Of a stretch of DNA of 64,000 nt, positions 29,239-36,857 are shown piece by piece. The DNA comes from Pseudoalteromonas nigrifaciens (GTDB lineage: Bacteria; Pseudomonadota; Gammaproteobacteria; Enterobacterales; Alteromonadaceae): positions 2,976,001 through 3,040,000 of the forward strand of contig NZ_CP011036.1 of assembly GCF_002221505.1 (NCBI RefSeq), in the 5' to 3' direction. The stretch's first letter is position 1. Every line of letters begins with the position of its first letter. The translations under genes and the position numbers were made by a program. The notes under the pieces were generated by a model. The model had not been told where the DNA came from. It ran no database searches and was given only the letters and a program-made list of their open reading frames with translations.

Positions 29239-31128
29239 TTAAACTTGTGCCTTGTTACCGTGATCCTCTAGCCATTGACGCCTATCTGCAGAGCGCTTTT
29301 TAGCCAGTAACATATCCATCATTTCCATGGTTAATTCTTCTTCATCCAAGGTGAGTTGCACTAAACGCCGGGTATTTGGATCCATAGTAGTTTCACGCAG
29401 TTGCAACGGGTTCATTTCACCCAAGCCTTTAAATCGCTGTACGTTTACTTTACCGCGTTTTTTCTCAGCTTCAATGCGCGCTAAAATACCGGTTTTTTCG
29501 TCTTCATCTAGTGCGTAATAAACATCTTTACCAATATCGATTCTAAAAAGTGGTGGCATAGCAACATACACATGCCCTGCTTTTACTAGTGGCTTAAAGT
29601 GGCGCACAAATAAGGCGCACAATAGGGTAGCTATGTGTAACCCATCCGAGTCAGCATCGGCTAATATACATATTTTATTATAGCGCAGCGCTGTTAAATC
29701 GTCTGAATCTGGGTCTATACCTAATGCCACCGAAATATCGTGCACCTCTTGCGATGCTAATATTTGCCCCGAATCAACTTCCCAGGTATTTAATATTTTA
29801 CCACGCAGCGGCATTATTGCTTGAAACTCACGATCTCGCGCTTGCTTAGCCGAGCCACCTGCCGAGTCACCTTCCACTAAAAATAGCTCGGTGCGATCGT
29901 TATCTGCGGCACTACAATCGGTTAATTTGCCCGGAAGTGCAGGCCCTGCGGTTACGCGTTTACGGATCACTTTTTTAGCAGCACGTAAACGTCGCTGCGC
30001 ATTAGAAATACACAATTCAGAGAGTTGCTCTGCAATATCGGTATGCTCGTTTAGCCATAAACTAAAGGAGTCTTTTACTACGCCCGATACAAATGCCGCA
30101 CATGAGCGCGACGATAACTTTTCTTTAGTTTGACCGGCAAACTGCGGATCTTGCATTTTAACTGAAAGCACATAACTACAACGCTCCCAAATATCATCTG
30201 GGGTGAGTTTTACACCTCGTGGTAATAAATTTCTAAACTCACAAAACTCACGCATTGCCTCAAGTAAACCTTGGCGTAAACCGTTTACATGAGTACCGCC
30301 TTGTGCGGTAGGTATTAAATTTACGTAACTTTCAGCTATTGACTCGCCCCCTTCAGGTAGCCAAATCAATGCCCAGTCAGCACCTTCAATTGAGCTTGAA
30401 AACTCACCTACAAAGGGCACATCTGGTAATGTTTCGTAGCCTTTAATGGCTTCAATTAAGTAATCTTTTAAACCCGTTTCGTAAAACCATTCTTGGGTTT
30501 CTTTAGTTTGCTTATTAACAAACTTAATGCGTAAGCCTGGGCATAACACGGCTTTAGCTTTTAATAAGTGATTTAGTTTAGTGATTGAATAGTTAGGCGA
30601 ATCAAAGTAACTAACGTCTGGCCAAAAACGTACTGTGGTACCGGTATTGCGCTTACCCACCACGCCAATTACGCTTAAGTCTTCAACTTTTTCGCCATTT
30701 TCAAATGCCATTCTGTATTGCTGGGCATCTCGTCTAACGGTCACTTCTACGCGGGTTGATAGCGCATTTACAACCGAAATACCAACGCCGTGTAAACCAC
30801 CCGAAAACTGATAGTTTTTGTTAGAAAACTTACCACCAGCATGCAGTTTGGTAAATATTAGCTCAACCCCGGGAATACCTTCCTCTGGGTGAATATCAAT
30901 AGGCATACCACGGCCATCGTCACTCACTTCGAGCGAGTTATCTTCGTGTAAGATCACATCTATTCGAGTGGCATGGCCGGCCATTGCTTCATCGACACTA
31001 TTATCGATAACTTCTTGGCCTAAATGATTTGGCCGCGAGGTATCTGTATACATACCGGGGCGGCGTTTTACCGGATCTAACCCATTGAGTACTTCAATAG
31101 CTTCGGCGTTATAATTTTGCTGACTCAT
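29239..31128 (-). CDS. parE: DNA topoisomerase IV subunit B
   Basis: ATPase subunit of topoisomerase IV, 629 residues (630 in E. coli). The GHKL ATP site has EVIDNSVDEAMAG and DDGRGMPID; the transducer has QGGTHVNGLRQG; the TOPRIM domain has LVEGDSAGGSAKQARDRE and LADADSDGLHIAT. The C terminus (MNPLQLRETTMDPNTRRLVQ) is complete. It follows yqiA by 20 bases, as in E. coli. Confidence 0.98.
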   Translation of the reverse strand: MSQQNYNAEAIEVLNGLDPVKRRPGMYTDTSRPNHLGQEVIDNSVDEAMAGHATRIDVILHEDNSLEVSDDGRGMPIDIHPEEGIPGVELIFTKLHAGGKFSNKNYQFSGGLHGVGISVVNALSTRVEVTVRRDAQQYRMAFENGEKVEDLSVIGVVGKRNTGTTVRFWPDVSYFDSPNYSITKLNHLLKAKAVLCPGLRIKFVNKQTKETQEWFYETGLKDYLIEAIKGYETLPDVPFVGEFSSSIEGADWALIWLPEGGESIAESYVNLIPTAQGGTHVNGLRQGLLEAMREFCEFRNLLPRGVKLTPDDIWERCSYVLSVKMQDPQFAGQTKEKLSSRSCAAFVSGVVKDSFSLWLNEHTDIAEQLSELCISNAQRRLRAAKKVIRKRVTAGPALPGKLTDCSAADNDRTELFLVEGDSAGGSAKQARDREFQAIMPLRGKILNTWEVDSGQILASQEVHDISVALGIDPDSDDLTALRYNKICILADADSDGLHIATLLCALFVRHFKPLVKAGHVYVAMPPLFRIDIGKDVYYALDEDEKTGILARIEAEKKRGKVNVQRFKGLGEMNPLQLRETTMDPNTRRLVQLTLDEEELTMEMMDMLLAKKRSADRRQWLEDHGNKAQV

Positions 31129-31148
31129 AATTTTTATCTTTATATGCG

Positions 31149-31718
31149 CTAACTAGTTTTATTTAATTTAAGAAAATCGACAATGCTTGCAATAGTGCGC
31201 TCAAAGCCAATAAAGCTGTGATCACCACCAAATTCTATTAATTGCTTACAGTGTGAATAATAATTTACTGCGTGTTGAAAATTTAACACTTCATCACCCG
31301 TTTGTTGCAACAAGTACAACAACTCAGGGTGCTTTAACTCGCTCAATGTTAATACTTTTAAAGCATCTATATGACGGTTATTTAGTTCATAATTATAATC
31401 TTGATACGGATTATAATTTGCCCCAAGTAAAGGCTGTAATAAATTGCCCGGTGCTACCGCTGGGTTAATAACCACCGCAGGAATATGATAACGCTGCGAT
31501 AAATAGGTGGCAAAAAAACCGCCTAATGAACTACCTAATAACGCGGTATTAGGTGTGATTAACTGCTCTAACTCGATAATAGCTTGCAGAGGTTCGTGGT
31601 TTAAACGTGGTACATAATAGTCAACATCATAGTGTGCCATAAGCTCACCAAAGCGCACAGCTTTATATGATTTTTCAGAACTATTAAAACCGTGAATATA
31701 AATTACGCGCTTAACCAT
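31149..31718 (-). CDS. yqiA: YqiA family esterase
   Basis: 189-residue alpha/beta hydrolase with the N-terminal IYIHGFNSSEKSYK, the nucleophile elbow GSSLGGFFATYLS and the terminal GGDHSFIGF His. YqiA of E. coli hydrolyses short acyl esters. It overlaps cpdA by 16 bases and precedes parE. The cpdA-yqiA-parE order is conserved in enterobacteria and vibrios. Its physiological substrate is unknown. Confidence 0.93.
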   Translation of the reverse strand: MVKRVIYIHGFNSSEKSYKAVRFGELMAHYDVDYYVPRLNHEPLQAIIELEQLITPNTALLGSSLGGFFATYLSQRYHIPAVVINPAVAPGNLLQPLLGANYNPYQDYNYELNNRHIDALKVLTLSELKHPELLYLLQQTGDEVLNFQHAVNYYSHCKQLIEFGGDHSFIGFERTIASIVDFLKLNKTS

Positions 31719-32524
31719 ATCACGTCCGTATTTATATGCACTTGCCCTTGCGATGAGTTTATATAAAGCATTCTATAAGCTGGGCCATTATTTTGCTGTT
31801 GCCACGCTTTACTGTGCTTAGTAAATTGCACTGAGCTTGCCGGCGTAGCGTAAATATCAAGCTCTCTAAAACATTGCGTATAATCATTATGCACATGACC
31901 ATGAATAAGCGCAGCAACATTGCCATTATTAACCAACGTATTTAATAGTTGTGGGCCATTTTCGAGCATATGTTTATCTAAATAACCGTTTATTGGCAAC
32001 GGATTATGATGGCAAAATACCAGTTGCTTACTAACTGGCTGCGCTAAACAATCGGATATTTCATTTAAATGCTCACTTGTCACCCAACCGGCTGGAGTGA
32101 GCCCTTTGGAGTTAATAAGTAATAGCTCAATATCAGTGCTTGCGTTATTAGTTAGGCTATTAGTTAGGTTATTAGCCACTAAGCGTTTTGCCGCTTTTAT
32201 TTGTCCACCACTGATTTGCTCAAGCAAGGCAATTTCGTCATGATTACCTGGTAGCCAAAATACTGGGCAAGTAAGTGTACTGTTGCTTATAAGCTCACTA
32301 AATAATAAGTAAGATTCCACACTATGATCTTGTGTTAAATCACCGCCAAATACCACTGCATCTAGTTGTTGTAACGCCATATGTTCAAGCGCTTGTTGAA
32401 AATATGTGGCTGTATTTACCCCAAAGTACTCAGCATTTCTATCGGCAAGTAAATGGCAATCTGTAACATGAGCAATACGTAAAGATGGCTTATTAAAAGT
32501 ATAAGTATCATCAAACCAAGCCAT
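31703..32524 (-). CDS. cpdA: 3',5'-cyclic AMP phosphodiesterase CpdA
   Basis: Hydrolyses cAMP and so lowers CRP signalling. 273 residues (275 in E. coli). Metal-binding boxes of the calcineurin-like family are intact: HVTDCHL, VFGGDLTQD, LPGNHDE, FCHHNPLP and IHGHVHND. A 12-base in-frame repeat (32145-32175) codes for the NNLTNSLTNN loop, which looks like a local expansion. It overlaps yqiB by 14 bases and yqiA by 16, suggesting coupled translation. Confidence 0.95.
   Translation of the reverse strand: MAWFDDTYTFNKPSLRIAHVTDCHLLADRNAEYFGVNTATYFQQALEHMALQQLDAVVFGGDLTQDHSVESYLLFSELISNSTLTCPVFWLPGNHDEIALLEQISGGQIKAAKRLVANNLTNSLTNNASTDIELLLINSKGLTPAGWVTSEHLNEISDCLAQPVSKQLVFCHHNPLPINGYLDKHMLENGPQLLNTLVNNGNVAALIHGHVHNDYTQCFRELDIYATPASSVQFTKHSKAWQQQNNGPAYRMLYINSSQGQVHINTDVIWLSA
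32145..32175. repeat. 12-bp in-frame tandem repeat in cpdA
   Basis: The unit TATTAGTTAGG(C/T) occurs about two and a half times. It encodes Asn/Leu/Thr residues in a surface loop between metal boxes and keeps the frame. Confidence 0.65.
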
Positions 32525-32969
32525 TATTTACATCCCAATTTAGCGTGGCTTGGCCATGCTCAACACACGCCACCAGCCAATCATATAAAAAGGCGTTAAG
32601 CTGATATTTTTCATCTTTTTGATGCATTTTAGGATTAGGATAACCGTAAGAAGGTTTTATGCGCTGATGATAGTCGTGATGAATAATTTCGGCCACTTTC
32701 GCATCATTATAAAGCCTAACGGTTAAGTATAATGGGGTAATGCCTTTTACCATTCCTGATAGCTGTTTAATTGACACATCCATAGTGTATTTAGCCATGT
32801 CATCTATTTTTACAGCAAACTCACTGTTACCCAACTTTACCTCGCGAATACTTTGTTTAGTTTGCTCGCTTGGTAATAACTTTAAAAGCCGCACGTAATT
32901 ATGCTCGCAAAGTGTTAAATACTTTGGAAGGTTTTGAATATATCTTTGGGTTGCTAAAAGTGCTGTCAA
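32511..32969 (-). CDS. yqiB: YqiB family protein (DUF1249)
   Basis: 152-residue soluble protein of the DUF1249 family, same length class as E. coli YqiB (140). Signatures are the N-terminal CEHNYVRLLKLLP and the C-terminal RLYNDAKVAEIIHHDYHQRIKPSYGYPNPKMHQKDEK, followed by an acidic/hydrophobic helix. The function is unknown. It is the second gene after nudF, as in E. coli, and overlaps cpdA. Confidence 0.93.
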   Translation of the reverse strand: MTALLATQRYIQNLPKYLTLCEHNYVRLLKLLPSEQTKQSIREVKLGNSEFAVKIDDMAKYTMDVSIKQLSGMVKGITPLYLTVRLYNDAKVAEIIHHDYHQRIKPSYGYPNPKMHQKDEKYQLNAFLYDWLVACVEHGQATLNWDVNNGLV

Positions 32970-33013
32970 AGTACCGCCATTACAATTTATAAATTACTAT
33001 TTATGTATAAAAT

Positions 33014-33640
33014 TTATGCCCACTTGTTGATCATACCATCACGATTGAGCGCTAACCATTGCAAACAAATAACCGTTGCAGCATTGTCTATTTCCCCACT
33101 ATTAAGCCGTGCCAGTGCATCATCTAGTGTTAATATATGGGTTTTAATATCCTCCCCTTCCGTTTCTAAACCGTAAACTCCGCTGTTTACTTGGCTTAAA
33201 TCGGCGCGGGCTAAATATAAATGTAACCGCTCAGTAGTGCCGCCGGGGCTTGAAAGATACGAAAGCATAAACTCGAGCTCGGTTAAATTAAGTCCGGCTT
33301 CTTCATAGGCTTCTTTTTTTACTACCGCTGCATAATCCTCACTGCCATCGGTCATACCTGCAATACATTCTAACAGCCATGGCGAATGTTTGCTTTTTAT
33401 TGCACCAATGCGTATTTGCTCTATTAATAACACTGTATCGGTTACAGGGTCGTAAGGCAGCACGGCAATAGCATCGCCACGTTCTAAAATTTCACGGCTA
33501 ATGAGTTGCGACTCGCCACCCGCAAATAATGCATGTTTAAATTGATATAAGTTAATTTTAAAAAAACCATCGTAAAGGTTAGTAATAGGTTTTAATCTCA
33601 CATCTTGGTGAGTAAATTCGATCAACTTTTTATTGGTCAT
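33014..33640 (-). CDS. nudF: ADP-ribose diphosphatase NudF
   Basis: Nudix hydrolase cleaving ADP-ribose. 208 residues (209 in E. coli). The Nudix box is GMTDGSEDYAAVVKKEAYEE with AGL after it; it is complete except that the consensus Arg before the first Glu of the REUXEE part is a Lys. The N-terminal domain-swap strand region (FKHALFAGGESQLISREIL) is typical of ADPRase. It is the first gene of the nudF-yqiB-cpdA-yqiA-parE run and is divergent from tolC. Confidence 0.95.
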   Translation of the reverse strand: MTNKKLIEFTHQDVRLKPITNLYDGFFKINLYQFKHALFAGGESQLISREILERGDAIAVLPYDPVTDTVLLIEQIRIGAIKSKHSPWLLECIAGMTDGSEDYAAVVKKEAYEEAGLNLTELEFMLSYLSSPGGTTERLHLYLARADLSQVNSGVYGLETEGEDIKTHILTLDDALARLNSGEIDNAATVICLQWLALNRDGMINKWA

Positions 33641-33793
33641 ATAACTACCTCTTACTTATTTTAATAAACTAAAGTGGATTAATATATTCTGTTACACTTA
33701 CAAACATTGTTTTACTCATTTTTTTTTTAGTTATGAGCCAAAACAGGTTAACATGCCCAATAGTATAAAATTTGTCTAAGGACCGAACCACAC

Positions 33794-35149
33794 ATGAAAA
33801 AGAACATCCTTGCGGCGCTGGTTAGTTTATCATGCGCAATTGGCGCTACAGCTGCTCACGCTGAAGATTTACTACAAGTTTTTGAAATTGCGACAGCAAA
33901 CGATCCTACCGTGTTGAAGGCAAAAGCCCAAGCGGATGCACAATCTTATCAAAGTGATCGTGCGATGAGCGCATTATTACCTCAAATAGGTTTAAGCTTA
34001 GGCTACGAAAAAAGTGACTCTACCTCTTTTCAAAGTGTTGGCGATTTATCAAATCAAGTTAAAGTAGAAAGCGATACTGACCAATTCACTCGTGGTGTTA
34101 GCTTAAGCCAAACACTGTTTGATTTAGGCGCATGGAATAACCTAGGTATTGCTGATAAACAAGCTCTACAAGCCAGTGCACAGTACGATTTTGCTAAGCA
34201 AGATTTAATAGTACGTGTTGCCGATGGTTACTTTAATGTATTAAGTGCTATCGATAGCCTTGAATTTGTTAAAGCTGAAAAGCGCGCTATTGAACGCCAA
34301 TTAGAGCAAACAAAGCAACGCTACGCGGTAGGCCTAACTGCTATTACCGACGTACACGAAGCTCAAGCTCAGTTTGATAACTCAGTAGCACAAGAAATTG
34401 TTGCCGGTAATGCCGTAGAAACAGCACGTGAACTACTGCGCGAAATAACAGGTAAGTACCACGCAAAACTTGACGTTTTAAATACCGAAACATTTTCAAC
34501 TGTAAAGCCAAATAAACCCTCTAGCGACTTAGTTAAAGTGGCTGAAGAAAAAAACTTAAATTTACAAGTAGCAAAAGTCACAGTTGATATAGCTAAAGAT
34601 CAAATTGAGCTAGCGAAAGCAGGCCACTACCCAAAATTAACACTTGATGCGCGTTACGGTGATTCTTTAACCAATCGCGACATAAACGGTGCAAGTTTTG
34701 ATAACCAACCTCGTGCCGATTCGACCACTATAGGTATTAACTTTAGTGTGCCTCTTTACTCAGGTGGTGCCACGGTTGCTGCAACTAATCAAGCACGTGC
34801 ATTTTACGTCGCTGCAAGCCAAGATTACGAAACTAACTATCGCGCAGTTACACGCACAGTTATTACTTCTTATAATCAAGTGGTTTCAGATATAGCGACC
34901 TTTAGAGCGCTAGAGCAAGCGGTTATATCTGCCGAGAGTGCACTTAAAGCAACTGAAGCAGGTTTTGAAGTAGGTACTCGTACTATTGTTGATGTACTTG
35001 TTAGCACACAAAACTTGTACAATGCAAAACGTAACCTTGCCAATGTTCGCTATCGCTACGTGGTATCTACGCTGCGTTTAAAGCAAGCAACAGGAACACT
35101 GACAAATGCTGACTTAATGGCGATTAATAAAGGTTTAAACGCAATTTAA
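33794..35149 (+). CDS. tolC: Outer-membrane channel TolC
   Basis: Trimeric exit duct for RND pumps and type I secretion. 451 residues with a signal peptide (cleavage near AHAED). Two internal structural repeats of the OEP family are visible; LLQVFEIATANDPTVLKAKAQ begins repeat one, and NLNLQVAKVTVDIAKDQIELAKAG repeat two. The equatorial and barrel segments (TTIGINFSVPLYSGGATVAAT) are conserved. The divergent nudF neighbour is the E. coli arrangement. The ATG has AAGGACC upstream. Confidence 0.96.
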   Translation: MKKNILAALVSLSCAIGATAAHAEDLLQVFEIATANDPTVLKAKAQADAQSYQSDRAMSALLPQIGLSLGYEKSDSTSFQSVGDLSNQVKVESDTDQFTRGVSLSQTLFDLGAWNNLGIADKQALQASAQYDFAKQDLIVRVADGYFNVLSAIDSLEFVKAEKRAIERQLEQTKQRYAVGLTAITDVHEAQAQFDNSVAQEIVAGNAVETARELLREITGKYHAKLDVLNTETFSTVKPNKPSSDLVKVAEEKNLNLQVAKVTVDIAKDQIELAKAGHYPKLTLDARYGDSLTNRDINGASFDNQPRADSTTIGINFSVPLYSGGATVAATNQARAFYVAASQDYETNYRAVTRTVITSYNQVVSDIATFRALEQAVISAESALKATEAGFEVGTRTIVDVLVSTQNLYNAKRNLANVRYRYVVSTLRLKQATGTLTNADLMAINKGLNAI

Positions 35150-35169
35150 CACAGCTTAGTCTAGTAACT

Positions 35170-35196
35170 AAAAAGCCAGCATTTTGCTGGCTTTTT
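35170..35196 (+). terminator. Terminator of tolC
   Basis: AAAAAGCCAGC/GCTGGCTTTTT, an 11-bp stem with a 5-base loop and T-run, 20 bases after the stop. Confidence 0.93.
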
Positions 35197-35251
35197 GTGT
35201 TTTATAGCGCTTAGCGTTAAACTAGCGTTTTTATTATTAGAGAATTTTTTT

Positions 35252-36175
35252 GTGGTTACCTCATCTCCTTTTAAAATATCTTTTTTGGGTCCTCGTTACT
35301 GGTTAACTTGGGTGGGTGTTTTCTTTTTATATTTAATTTCGTGGCTACCACAAAAGCTACAACTAGCAATGGGCAAGCAGCTTGGCCGATTAGTGCATAA
35401 ATATATGAAGCGACGCCGCCATATTGCTGAGGTAAATATAAGACACTGCTTCCCAGATATGAGCGAAGCAGACCAACAAGCATTAGTATTAAAAAACATG
35501 GAAAATACCGGAATGGCCATGGTCGAAACCGGTATGGCATGGTGGTGGCCAAAGTGGCGAGTACAAAAAGCTTACGGTTCAATTAAAGGGCTTGAGCACT
35601 TTGAGCGCATTCAAGCGTCGGGCAAAGGCGTGTTAATGCTAGTTCCGCATATTTTGCATCTTGAAATGGCGAGCCGTGTAATGGGATTAAAATACCAAGG
35701 CTTAGGTTTTTATCGCCCGCACAACAATCCGCTTATGGAATACTTTACTACCAATGGCCGCTTGCGCTCTAACGAATATTTAATTGGCCGAAAAGACGTA
35801 AAAGGTTTATTAAAAGCACTTAAAAACAAAAAAATATGTTACTACTTACCTGATCAAGATTATGGTCGTAAGCATTGTGAATTTGTGCCATTTTTTGCCG
35901 TACCAGACACAGCAACAACCACAGGAACGCTAATGTTTGCAGCCAGTAAACACTGTGAAACAGTTAGTTTAGTTAGCCGTCGCGACGAACACGGTAAATA
36001 CCACTTAGAAGTATTACCTGAACTTGAAAACTTCCCCAGTGGCGACAAGAAAGCCGATGTCACTCGTGTTAACCAACGTATAGAGCAAGCAATTAATGCC
36101 GCTCCTGAGCAATATATGTGGCTACACCGCCGCTTTAAAACACGCCCCGATGAAAATAGCACTTCTTTTTATTAA
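35252..36175 (+). CDS. Lipid A late acyltransferase, LpxL/LpxM family
   Basis: 307 residues from the GTG at 35252; the frame is open upstream, but the family N terminus (FKISFLGPRYWLTWVGVFFLYLISWLP) fits this start. Adds a secondary acyl chain to Kdo2-lipid IVA at the inner membrane. An N-terminal membrane anchor (about 15-35) precedes the HX4E catalytic motif (VPHILHLEMASR) and the DQDYGRKHCEFVPFF region typical of LpxL. Deciding LpxL, LpxP or LpxM would need a tree. The weak ribosome site (AGAG) makes the start uncertain. Confidence 0.85.
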   Translation: MVTSSPFKISFLGPRYWLTWVGVFFLYLISWLPQKLQLAMGKQLGRLVHKYMKRRRHIAEVNIRHCFPDMSEADQQALVLKNMENTGMAMVETGMAWWWPKWRVQKAYGSIKGLEHFERIQASGKGVLMLVPHILHLEMASRVMGLKYQGLGFYRPHNNPLMEYFTTNGRLRSNEYLIGRKDVKGLLKALKNKKICYYLPDQDYGRKHCEFVPFFAVPDTATTTGTLMFAASKHCETVSLVSRRDEHGKYHLEVLPELENFPSGDKKADVTRVNQRIEQAINAAPEQYMWLHRRFKTRPDENSTSFY

Positions 36176-36223
36176 AAGTAATGGTATAACAATAGATAAT
36201 AAAAATAAAAATGAGTACCAACT

Positions 36224-36790
36224 ATGTGGTTCTGGATTAAACATTTATCACTGGCTGCGGGGCTAATAATTCTCGCAGTCTACTTTTTATTAGGTGATGG
36301 TCCAGTATTTGATTTTAAAGAATCAAACAATGCAGCGGCGCAAGGATTAAGTCGGTTTTACTCTTCAATTCGTAATAAAGTGAGCAGCGAGCAAGGTAAG
36401 TTTGTATTGCAGCTTAAAAAGCCAGAACAAACTCTTGAGCGTGTTTTAGCTGAGCGCATGCGTATTATTGAACCGATTCCAAAAACCTGGACAGGTAAAA
36501 TTGAGCCTCGACGCTTTGAAAACGGGTCAACACTAAAAAAGGCGTTATCGCAATATGCCAGTAATGAAGGCATAGAGTTATATTGGTATTTAAGTAAAGA
36601 TTACGTCGTTAAAGATCATTTTAGAGTCGATAGCAATTTCACTTCTACCTTGTATCAAGTAGGGCGTGCAATTAACGACGACTTTGAAAACGAAGTATAC
36701 ACTTACTTATGTCATAAACAGCGCGCGGCCGTAATTACTGAACTACCTTCTGAATTTGTTCGCACTAACTGCTTACAACTTAAAACTTGA
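36224..36790 (+). CDS. TcpQ C-terminal-domain protein, membrane anchored
   Basis: 188 residues: one N-terminal membrane segment (about 5-22), a short linker and a C-terminal domain (about 90-165) resembling the toxin-coregulated-pilus Q domain (FENGSTLKKALSQYASNEGIELYWYL, then RAINDDFENEVYTYLC). Such domains occur in pilus and secretion lipoproteins that pair with secretins. No pilus genes adjoin it. It is 48 bases behind the lpxL-type gene, possibly in one transcript. Two Cys (YLCHK, TNCLQ) may form a disulfide. Role unknown. Confidence 0.72.
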   Translation: MWFWIKHLSLAAGLIILAVYFLLGDGPVFDFKESNNAAAQGLSRFYSSIRNKVSSEQGKFVLQLKKPEQTLERVLAERMRIIEPIPKTWTGKIEPRRFENGSTLKKALSQYASNEGIELYWYLSKDYVVKDHFRVDSNFTSTLYQVGRAINDDFENEVYTYLCHKQRAAVITELPSEFVRTNCLQLKT

Positions 36791-36857
36791 ACTTAATAAT
36801 TAGCACTTTGATACTCATCTGAGTATCAAAGTGACGCGCGCTTAACCAAAGTTCAAG

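Noticed and set aside
36211..36240. Nine-codon leader peptide ahead of the TcpQ-domain gene
   Set aside because: ATG 36211 opens a short frame, but it has no ribosome site and no attenuator-like hairpin, so it is probably chance.
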